From Aspidapion aeneum (taxonomy: Eukaryota; Arthropoda; Insecta; Coleoptera; Brentidae): a stretch of 64,000 nt of DNA. The translations under genes were made by a program, and so were the position numbers. Below are positions 1-9,100 of this stretch, one piece after another. The notes beneath the pieces were generated by a model that searched no databases, was not told where the DNA came from, and saw only the letters and a program-made list of their open reading frames with translations. Position 1 is the stretch's first letter; each line of letters opens with the position of its first letter. Where the stretch lies: contig OY755047.1 of NCBI GenBank assembly GCA_963576565.1, forward strand, positions 27,225,171 to 27,289,170, written 5' to 3'.

Positions 1-1250
1 CAAGCTTTGACAATAGTTTTTCTCCACAAAAACACTGGCTAGAGTTATTTAAAGAAAAATTTTCAATATAAAATATTTCAAAATAATTTATTAAAAAGAA
101 ACAAGTGATTTTGTGAATAAGTGAAAGATGGTTTTCACATTCAATGAACTGAGTGTAGTAGTCATCAATAATTTTTTGAAAAATTACCCAGCACAAAGTT
201 TAATATATATTTCATCAATGTGTAAGTTAACTACCAGCTCATGTTCTTTTAAAAGCTGTATCTTACTTTTTAAATATTGCACACTGCCAGAGGGATTACT
301 ATCTGTATTTTACAAATCAGCTTTTTAATATTGCGAGGGAGCAGAAGACATATTACCTTAGTTTTGTAAATTGACATGTATGCACTGGATGATTGGATAA
401 AAAAAGATGAAGCCAACATTAAAGTGTATCCACAATATCTTCGATTCTCAGGTGACCTATTCAAGAGACCTAATTGTTCAATAAGAAATGACAATTGAAC
501 AAATTTTTCACTCTCACTTTCGAAAATGTCACTAAGGATGTCTATTACTTGATCAATCTTATCCAAGATCTTATTTTTACCACTTCTTTCCCATTTGCAA
601 CTTTTATTTCAATAAACTGCATTAGCTCTTCAAGTGTATCGGTGCTGTCCAAAAATAAAACTCCTACCTACTTTTTTGGCAGTTTGTTTTTTGGTATGGA
701 TACATATTTTAACATTCACAAAAACTGACAGATCTTCCTCAACAACTAGAGATGCTAACAGTGATGAATTGTTGTTCAAAAATGTCATCAGGCACAGGCA
801 GACTGTGTCACGTTCTTGTGTTAAAATCCAATTTTTGTTTATTTTAGAATTAGAACAATAAAATTTTAAAATGTCGTCAAGTCGTCAATATTTGATAAAA
901 CTTTTGATTTCTTATGAGCTTGAAGTGTTTCAAGACTTTCCTGCATTGCAGTTTCCATTTGTTGCCTCTCGACATCAGCTAATCGAACAGTAGATACAGG
1001 TTTGTCTACTTAGGTATTTTGGGACATTTTCAAAAATCGTAGGTACAGCATTTTCTGTTAATTTGGGTCTTTTTGATGCAAACTTGTGGATGTTTGAAAT
1101 TACTTAAATCATTAGGAATTTTTCAGAACCAAATTCCATGCATTTGTTTATCCACTGGCAAATTAAAAGTAGACACATATTCGGTTTTAGTTTTATAGTT
1201 GGACCGACAACGAACCACACTACACGTTCACGGATCACGGCATTGTTTAT
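1..1250 (-). pseudogene. P-element-like (THAP9-like) transposase remnant, cut by the window edge
   Basis: Read on the minus strand, this stretch resembles THAP-domain/P-element transposases in order. Around 1080-1010 is a peptide containing AVPTIF, the usual end of a THAP zinc finger. A helical linker with frame changes follows. At 566-270 lies an open stretch with LIEQLGLLNRSPENRRY, then a spaced SSAY and LLLP, which matches the RRYS...SP.AY...LP pattern of the family. Near 243-199 is NLHIDEIYIK, like the segment that carries the first catalytic Asp of these transposases. Stops and frameshifts interrupt the frame and the 3' part lies outside the window, so it is dead as seen. The family call is from recalled motif patterns; a general THAP-domain host pseudogene is the main alternative. 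Confidence 0.55.
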
Positions 1251-1301
1251 CTTATAGGTATTTTCTTTATAATTTACTCATTAGCCATTAATTATTTTAA
1301 C

Positions 1302-1332
1302 GCAGCCCACGATAGTCTTTTTCGTGGGCTGC
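1302..1332. repeat. 31 bp micro-hairpin flanked by 10 bp direct repeats
   Basis: GCAGCCCACGA (1302-1312) is mirrored by TCGTGGGCTGC (1322-1332) around a 9 nt loop. ATTATTTTAA occurs immediately outside on both sides (1291-1300 and 1333-1342), like a target-site duplication. The arm sequence recurs near 1510-1525 inside the adjacent dispersed repeat. It may be the collapsed remnant of an inverted-repeat transposon. Confidence 0.6.
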
Positions 1333-1380
1333 ATTATTTTAATAACTTTGATAAAATTCATATCAAATTCGTGCCCGAAT

Positions 1381-1760
1381 TTAAAAAAAAATCGACGTAA
1401 ACCAATATACCAAAACTGAAAACACATGTTTTATAATCACAGCTGGCCTGGAGGCGTTATTTTGTGACCCTCCTACGGTCACGTGATATTCCCGCGCCCG
1501 GGCCGGTCTTTCTCGTGGGCTGCGGCCACGATCTACAACTTTGTTGATGTCACAGCGAAGGCTGAATGTATTTTTGATGGTCACGTCACGCCACAGCTGA
1601 TCTGATGTCTTTAAAATATTAAAGTTGGAATAACAACTCATAAATAATTGATTTTTTTTAATAAAGCCTTTTTTGGGACATTTTTTTGTTCTTCAATTTT
1701 TCAGATCCGCTTCATTACCTCACACAAAAATTAAATTAAAAGCAGAAGCGAATGTGTGTT
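1381..1760 (-). repeat. Dispersed repeat, copy 1 (second copy at 18640-18965)
   Basis: The reverse complement of this stretch runs parallel to 18640-18965. Shared landmarks include an ATTCGCTTCTGCTTT block, TTTTTGTGTGAG, a poly-A-flanked GGCTTTATT, TCCAACTT.AATATTTTAAAGACA, CGTGACC and ATCGTGGCC. The left end is GC-rich. No coding potential or terminal repeat was found, so it is left unclassified. Confidence 0.7.
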
Positions 1761-2389
1761 TGTTTTTTCTGAGCTTCATCTTGTTCGGTGTTAATCAGCT
1801 AATCTTTCTCGTATTTTCTGAAGTTAAAATTTTTGTTACTCTTACTGTAATTTTTAATTGTATGTGAGGCAAATTTTACCAGCAATAGCCGAAAGTTCAA
1901 TAATTTCTCACAAAAATAGGATTCACAACGTCAAACGCATGGTGGGAGTGGATCATATTGTGATCGTACGATATGCCTACATAACTTATATAAGGTATAT
2001 CAATGTGATTTCAAAATTCAAGATAAAGGACTATTTTTGTCTTTTGATTTTTGTAAGGGAGTTTATTATTAAATAACTGTACATAGGTATATTTAGATTG
2101 GAGGCGTGCAATTGCTTAATACTCCCGGTTGTAATGCTTTATTTAGTACCAGCACAAACTAGTTTAAGTTAGGATAGGTTTATTGTAAAAATTGGTAAAA
2201 AATACCTATAAAAGTTACGAAAAACATAATCCTCCCGCACGCTCAAGTGCTCTAGGCTATTTTTTACCGTATATGGATTAAATTTAAATCTTAACTAAGA
2301 AATAAAAAATGGATACAGACAAACTTGTTTTTAAGCTGGTTTTCACGATCGGTGCATCTTAACTACATTTGTATTTGGCTATGTATTTA
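1761..2389. other. Stretch without recognisable feature
   Basis: AT-rich sequence with no reading frame, inverted repeat or family resemblance that could be supported. Confidence 0.5.
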
Positions 2390-2930
2390 TTTATTTAGCC
2401 TTCTTCCATCGATCTCTGGACATAGGCCTCCCCCAATATCATCCACTTTTTCTGTCTGTCGCCGTGTTCATCCACCTAGTTTCCGCGTGTTTCTTCAAAT
2501 CGTCCGGTCATCTCATTTGAGGTCTTCCCCTACTTCTATTATTTTCCCAAAGTCTCCAGTTTACAATACATTTGTTCCATCGATCGTTTTTCTGTCTGAT
2601 ATTATAACTGGCAAATTTCCATTCTTAATTTTGCTACTTCTCCTCTGACACCTTATTTGTTTTATTTCTTATCCATTCATTTCTTTTTTTATATGTTAGC
2701 ATTACATGCAATTTTTTTCTTATCCTTGTTTGATTTTGTTTGAAAGTGTCCAGGTCTGGGATTCATAGGTAAGTACAGGAAGGATACATTGGTTATACAC
2801 TTTCGTTTTAAGGTACTTATGATATTTTTTATTTTTAATATGTAGTTTAGTTTACCGAATGCTGCCCAGGTCAATCTTACTCGTGTCTTGATTTGTTTGG
2901 TTTTCTTTTTTCAGTTTAATGATTTGTCTC

Positions 2931-2972
<42 letters not shown>

Positions 2973-2990
2973 CTCTACTTGTATTTGGCT
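2390..2990 (-). pseudogene. RTE-like non-LTR retrotransposon, 3' fragment (copy A)
   Basis: On the minus strand this is the C-terminal part of an RTE-like reverse transcriptase followed by the element's 3' end. It is collinear with three other copies in the window (5128-12650, 31372-34285, and in its 3' half 33366 onward). Shared landmarks, read on the plus strand, are TTAGCCTTCTTC near the 3' tail, the block encoding a WGRP..RW motif, and the GCTGCCCAGG..CAATCTTACTCG block. Several stops and indels break the frame. A short TA tract present in other copies has expanded here to 37 bp, and a palindromic element has landed beside it. Confidence 0.75.
2934..2970. repeat. (TA)n microsatellite
   Basis: Uninterrupted TA dinucleotides, 37 bp, inside RTE-like copy A, where the copy at 33656-33669 has only a short TA tract. 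Confidence 0.95.
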
Positions 2991-3001
2991 ATATATATAT
3001 A

Positions 3002-3627
3002 CAGTGTGTCCACGTAAGTTGGCGGCATATGGGAAACTTTTTTATTATTAGCTTTACGAAAAAAAGTTATTCTTCATAAAAAGTTCTGCATGGTCCAAAA
3101 CCTAAAATGCAACCATCAGATGTTAAATTTTTTCAGTCATATTACGAGGTTTGTCAAAAAAATTTGATTTTTGCTCTAGAGTAAAGTACCTTTCTTTTTG
3201 ACAATATCGAAAATTGTTATAAAGAAAAGATGTTTATAATTAAAAATAACTTTCAAATATTCAACATTGTTTATTTACATTAAAGAAATATTTTTTTCTA
3301 CATTTTCTCTACATTTAAGTTTGCACATTAAATAAAAAAAAATATTTTTTTAATGTAAATAAACAATGTTGAATATTTGAAAGTTATTTTTAATTCTAAA
3401 CATCTTTTCTTTATAACAATTTTCGATATTGTCAAAAAGAAAGGTACTTTACTCTAGAGCAAAAATCACATTTTTTGACAAACCTCGTAATATGACTGAA
3501 AAAAATTAACATCTGATGGTTGCACTTTAGGTTTTGGACCATGCAGAACTTTTTATGAAGAATAACTTTTTTTCGTAAAGCTAATAATAAAAAAGTTTCC
3601 CATATGCCGCCCACTTACGTGGACACA

Positions 3628-3630
<3 letters not shown>
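3002..3630. mobile_element. 629 bp TA-flanked palindromic (fold-back) MITE
   Basis: The left arm (3002 to about 3296) is almost perfectly reverse complementary to the right arm (about 3336-3630) around a ~40 nt AT-rich loop. The ends read CAGTGTGTCCACGTAAGT and its complement, and TA flanks both sides (3000-3001 and 3631-3632). TA flanks and a CAGTG terminus are typical of the Tc1/mariner superfamily, but no transposase is present, so the superfamily is an inference. The arms differ by only scattered bases and one small indel, which suggests recent origin or gene conversion between arms. Confidence 0.88.

Positions 3631-3682
<52 letters not shown>
3631..3682. repeat. (TA)n microsatellite
   Basis: About 50 bp of TA dinucleotides directly abutting the palindromic element; with 2934-2970 and the TA run at 2990-3001 it suggests insertion into a TA tract. 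Confidence 0.95.
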
Positions 3683-3683
<1 letters not shown>

Positions 3684-4083
3684 ATGAATATTTTTTTACT
3701 TTTCAAACCTATTTTTTAGGGATGCTTTTATACGTACCCGGAACCAACCAACTTATTTTCTCAAATCACATAAAGTTTCGTTTTAATACTCTGCACTTTG
3801 TTTGAGAATACTGCAGACCCTTTATGTCCATTCCGAATGCCCATTCAACTTTGATAATCAGAATGCTTACTAATTCGTTAGAACTAACATATACCATGTG
3901 AGTTGTTAGACTGTAGGGGTAAAGCTATGCTGTCAACAGCAAAAAAATCACTGCTGCAAGCAAGCGAACTTACCTAAACCCAAAACGCGATTTACCACGT
4001 GGAGCCTTTTTTACGACCACGTTTATAAGATATGTGTATACTTTATACGTTAAAGTAAGAAAAAATAAAGTCTACTCATCAGC
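3683..4083. other. Stretch without recognisable feature
   Basis: No reading frame, terminal repeat or family resemblance was found here. Confidence 0.5.
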
Positions 4084-4765
4084 CGGAACCTCATCTAGAA
4101 GTAGTGTAGTAGTAGTGGTGGGGAGAGTATTTTTGGTCTAGCGACTAGGCACACGGCGCGCCCTTTTCGCAAACCCCGTTTTGTCCGTACACCATTATAC
4201 CAAACTGATGCACGTGCCCCTTAGGATGCAAGTTTTCTCTCTATAAGGACTTAATTTTGCTTAATTCCCCTTTGTTGAGGGCAGGGATCTTTATACTGCG
4301 TAGCAAGTATACACAGTGGATCCACCCTTTTACATACCTTCCGAAAGGTGGTCCTGCTAAATCTTAGACTTGCATTTACCTAACATTGCTATCGTCCCAG
4401 CACAACTTGGTTACAGACGACAGACTTCTTTCCTTTTCAGCGCAACAGTCGCGGTCGTCGTGTGTTCACTTTTAAGAGATTTTTGCTGGCGCGCGCCGTC
4501 CTGGTTCCAACTGTAGCAGGCTACTGGGTTATTAATCCTGGCTCTTCGGTTGTTGGCTCCTGGACAGGGTCAACTTTTGTTTTTGTGTGCATGTATATCG
4601 CACACCATTTCGATGTCGACTGTTAAACGCTAAAAAGGAAGTGCGCGGCAGGACTAGGTGCCTTTTTTTTCTTTAGGCATCGTTGTTTGGGACGCGAACC
4701 TGGGATCTTCTGCAAGTGAAGCTGACGACCATACCACTGGACTACCCTGCCGCTCGGAGCCTCAT
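4084..4765 (-). mobile_element. Long tRNA-Val-like SINE, copy 1
   Basis: A ~660 bp element is flanked by 11 bp near-identical repeats (CGGAACCTCAT at 4084-4094, CGGAGCCTCAT at 4755-4765). Its minus-strand head (about 4754-4685) is tRNA-like: an A-box-like TAGTCCAGTGGTATGG, an anticodon arm with loop TTCACTT (CAC, valine) and a B box in CCAGGTTCGCGTC. The tail end, on the left, carries short AGT-rich repeats. A second copy lies at 46430-47134, collinear over its whole length. At 660 bp it is long for a SINE, so the body may derive from another retroelement. Confidence 0.8.
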
Positions 4766-5127
4766 GTAAATGTCCCTATTGTTGGCGGTCATTCCTTATA
4801 ACTTAGAATTTAAGCAGCCCCGACGACAGTAAAACGGACGCGTCGCGAGAATTTTCTTGTAAAAACCAAACTGGGCTGAATTTTCACAATAAATTCACAA
4901 ACATAGCACCTATGGTTTATTTTTACGTCCAAATAAGTTATTTTTTGTAAAAATAAAATCCAACGCACAGTAAAAAAACCAATCATTCAAAACACCAACT
5001 GCGAGAGACAATGCAACATTGCATTTATAACAAACACATGTTGCGATCAGTGTCGACCTAAGAACCTGAGCTAACCGTTCATTACTTGGGACCCACCTAA
5101 ATGAATTTTTTGCAATTTTATAAGTAA
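4766..5127. other. Stretch without recognisable feature
   Basis: No supported gene or repeat. The sequence then passes into RTE-like copy B. Confidence 0.5.
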
Positions 5128-5318
5128 ACAGATGAAGATATTACGATCAGAATAAACGAAGAGAAAATAGAACAAGCAGAGGAATACCTGGGACTGTACC
5201 TGGGACAGATTATTAAAGTAAAAAAATAAACCAAATGGCTGAAATCAAGAGACGAATAAAATTGACCTGGGCAGCATTCGGTAAATTAAGCTACATGTTA
5301 AAAAATAAAAAATTTCCT
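5128..5318 (+). pseudogene. RTE-like non-LTR retrotransposon copy B, part 1
   Basis: Plus-strand sequence encoding the end of the reverse-transcriptase domain, with RINEEKIEQAEEYLGL-like residues, then KRRIKLTWAAFGKLSYML. Both are collinear with the minus-strand copies at 2690-2930 and 33500-33720. The frame is already damaged before the break. The BEL/Pao element interrupts the copy at 5318/5319, and it resumes at 12181. Confidence 0.75.
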
Positions 5319-5791
5319 TGTTAGCTCCCGCTAAATTTCGCGGTTGTTTATATATATTTTTAAAAACACACAACTGTATGAAGGGCAAAGCGCATTCCGC
5401 GTATTTGGACATGCGCACCAACAACCAGTGAGATCATTGTCAATCGCCAAGAGAAAAAGGCGTGTTAATTTCGTTCTCCAACTATTTTAAATATCTACAC
5501 CTGAAAGTGCTCGATTTTTGTGTACTGAAGCATAGAACTGGAAACTTCAACCCTTCAGCTACGTGGTGACATCATTAGATCCAATCGGGGGCCCCTGGGA
5601 ACGAGGAGAACTTGAATGCAAAGGAGGTGAGTGCTTGTCTATGATTACCGTTGTGTGATATCAATATTTTACCTATGGACATTTTGATTATTTCGTAATT
5701 TCATATCAATCTTTATGTTTGCTCGCGATATCATTAAAAATATTTACAGTCCATTCATTGCTTTTAACGTTTTTCTATCCGCGAGTTACCA
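5319..5791 (+). repeat. BEL/Pao 5' LTR
   Basis: 473 bp, starting TGTTAGCTCCCGC and ending GCGAGTTACCA (TG...CA). It reads the same as 11702-12174. It carries a TATA-like run about 30 bp from its start and a strong splice-donor-like AAGGAG/GTGAGTG at 5621-5633. Confidence 0.96.
5349..5357 (+). promoter_or_regulatory. Candidate TATA box in the 5' LTR
   Basis: TATATATAT begins 30 bp into the LTR, the only TATA-like run near its start. It is a plausible promoter element for the genomic transcript; the start site is not determinable here. Confidence 0.45.
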
Positions 5792-6133
5792 TAAGTGTTC
5801 CTCCGAACCGAATTATTTTAAATAATAAATCCATACGACGGTATTAATAATTATTTAACAATCTGTGGCCAAGCCAGACAACGGCCTTGAATTTTCAGCA
5901 GCAGCGTCGTTGAAACGCCGAGTAGAGAAAGTCGGCCGGCGCAGTACGTGTTTTTGGTCCGCTGCCATAGTAACGGGTCTACTCCGCGTGGTGTAAACAA
6001 AACGAGTAGGATCAAAACAAAACAAAACAAAAGTTCAGTGGTGTATCATATCATTTCAATATTTAAAACAATTTTTATCAATTGGCGATAAATTAGTGCA
6101 TATTTTCGACAATTCGTCATTTTTCTATTTCAG
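5627..6133 (+). other. Candidate intron in the BEL/Pao leader
   Basis: A consensus donor (GAG/GTGAGT, intron starting 5627) lies inside the 5' LTR, and a strong acceptor (a T-rich run ending TATTTCAG at 6133) lies 62 bp before the likely Gag start codon. Splicing them would remove about 507 nt, including the LTR end and most of the leader, and leave the coding frame untouched. Only the sites are seen; use is inferred. Confidence 0.4.
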
Positions 6134-6195
6134 AAGCATTAATTTAGCGTTAATTGTATATTTACCGACAATTTCGTCATTTCAAAGGTAAAATC

Positions 6196-9100
6196 ATGTC
6201 TGTCAAAAAAGCCGTACAAAAACGCAAGGGTTTTTTATCTGCGATCACCGAGTGTTATGTGTTGTCGCAGACTGCGGAAAAAGATGAAAGAGCGAGAAAC
6301 GAGTTTCAAGTGAGGTATGCCGATTTGGATGAAACCTTCGATAAATGCATGCTGGCACATAATGACGTCATTATGTTGCTAGACGACTCGGACGATGAGG
6401 AATTTAAAACGCAGGATGCGATCCTTTCAGAAGCTCGTAAATATTTTTATGCGTGTAAGGGGGTTTACTCTAAAATATTTCCGGTTGAGGCCCCATCTTT
6501 TTCGGGATCATATGTTCGACAAAACGAATACGAAACTCCAAAACTCAAAGAGTTAGGTATTCCCATATTTCGAGGTGATAAAAAATTATGGCCAAGCTTT
6601 TTCGATCTTTTTAATAAGATTATAGATCAAAATCAAAGTCTAAGTAACGTTCGAAAACTTCAATATTTATTTTCATATCTCGAGGATGAGCCTTTAAAAT
6701 TGATATCAGGGATTAGCTTATCTGATCAAAATTATAAAATTGCTTACGACAAATTAGTCAATAGATATCAAAACAAGCGAGACCTCGCAAATGATGCTTT
6801 GAGCTCAATTATGAACTCCACCTTAAAAAACGAGTCAGCTAAAGAATTGCGTAATTTAATTGACACCTTTTCTGAATCCCTAGAAATTTTAAAATCACTT
6901 AGCTTTGACGTTGACAGTTGGGACTTTATTATTTTTTTCATTTTATTAGAAAAATTGGATATTCCAACGCGTTCAAATTTCGAAATGAGTCACGCCAATA
7001 CTAATACCGAAATTCCCACTTTTCAGTCACTTTTTCAATTTCTAGAAAAAAGATGTAAAGTTTTGGAATCACTTCCTCAATCAACAGCACCCAAAAAGGT
7101 GCCTATCTATCAAAAATCAAATTCTATGCAAAATCAGTCTGGGCAAAAGCCTACCTATCAAAATTCAAATTCTATGCGAAATCAGTTTGGGCAAAAGCCT
7201 ACCTATAAATCATCCAACTCGCCTTTTATAGGACTGGCTGGCACCTCAACTAATTCGAGTACGGGAATAAAATGTTTCCGATGTAATCAAGGTCACGTGC
7301 TTTCGAAATGTCAAACATTTCTTGATCTCTCACCTATCGATCGCCTATCTTTCGTCAAACAGAAAAAATTATGTTTAGCGTGTTTTCATCCCTTGCATAA
7401 TGTAGATACGTGCAAATCAAAATATTCATGCAGGACTTGCAATAGTAAAAGGCACCACACTTTAACTCATATCTTAGAAACTAATCAAGAGTCTGGAAGC
7501 CAAGATACTAGTCCTGTCATTCACACACCACCTGTCAATAATCTTCATGTGTCATTGAATGCCTCAGGACCTTCAGGTACCTTTCTTTTATGCACCGCCA
7601 TAATAGATGTTATGGACGGTTGCGGAAATTTTCAACCTGTAAGGGCACTGCTTGATTCTGGATCACAGACTGGATTCATCAGTGAAAAGTGTATTCAGCG
7701 TCTTAATCTTCCTAGGCGAAGTTACACCACTGAAATATTCGGATTAAATCAGATGTCTTCTTTTACTTCCAAAGGGCTCGTTCAATGTCACATTAAGCCA
7801 CAAGGACAAGTCACTCCTTTACTTAATTTCGAAGCAATTGTTGTTCCACAACTATGTTCCAATATGCCTACATTCTCCTTGAACGATAATCAGTGGAAAC
7901 ACTTGGGAAACCTTAAACTTGCCGACCCATCTTATTTCAAATCTAGACCTGTGGACCTGGTTATTGGTTGCGAGCTATTCGCACAGATTTTCAAGGAGGG
8001 CAGGGTTCTTGGACAGGTAGGGCAGCCTTCAGCCCTTGAAACTATCTTTGGCTGGGTCGTCATGGGAAAGGTTGACGAAGTAGGTAGTCTTACGGAACGA
8101 ACCAGTTGTTTTTTAACGAGTCATTCACCTCCTTTAGAGGTCATTCTCCCTAGGTTTTGGGAAATCGAACATTTGCCTAAAAAACAAATCTTATCAAAGG
8201 AAGAAAAACAAGCAGAATCAATTTTTACTGCTAGTGTATTACGGCAACCGAGCGGTAGATTCATGGTAGATCTTCCGTTTAAAGATAAAATAAACCCTGA
8301 CCTAGGAAATACTTATCCGCAAGCTTATCGTAGATTTTTACTTCTAGAAAATAGATTAATCAAAAATCCTGATCTGTACACTGCCTATTCAAATTTCATG
8401 CAAGACTATATCGATTCTAATCATATGAGTTTGGTTTTATCTAGTCAACCAAAGGTCGACGTATCGTGTTTTTTAGCACATCATTGCGTTTTAAAGCCGG
8501 AAAGCTTGAGTACAAAATTAAGGGTGGTCTGGGATTGTTCAGCAGTCACCCCAAAAAATATTAGTCTCAATGACACATTGTTATCTGGACCGAAACTTCA
8601 AAAAGATATTGCTTCTTTACTCCTTACATTTCGTCTTAATCCTATTGCCTACATTGCTGATATCAAACAGATGTTCCGTCAAGTCCTTATCAGTCCTTAT
8701 CACCGTCCTTATCAAAGGATATTGTGGAGGTTTTCTCCACAGGACCCACTTTCAGTGTGGGAACTTTCTACTGTCACTTTTGACATGACATGCTCACCTT
8801 TTCTAGCCATGCGTACCTTAAATGAGCTGGCAGAGAGAGAAAAGGAACGTTTTCCTATGGCTAGTACTGTTCTAAAAACGTCAATCTATATCGACGATAT
8901 CTTGGGAACTAGCCCTTCGCTTTCTGAAGCTCTCTCCCTTCAAACAGAACTCAATGATTTGTTGAAGTCGGGAGGATTTGAACTTAAAAAATGGGCAAGC
9001 AATTGTCCTGAGTTATTGGCAACATTGCCAGAGTCCGATCGTCAAATGCCTCTCTCTTTCGACAAGGAGGAACCCCACTTTATCAAAGTTTTAGGACTTC

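Noticed and set aside
4685..4754. Genuine tRNA-Val gene
   Set aside because: The acceptor stem does not pair and the tRNA-like part continues into a long repeated body with target duplications, so it is a SINE head.
6154..6195. Upstream extension of the BEL/Pao frame from 6154
   Set aside because: The codon at 6154 is TTG, an unlikely start in an animal; the first ATG in frame is at 6196, so the CDS is called from there.
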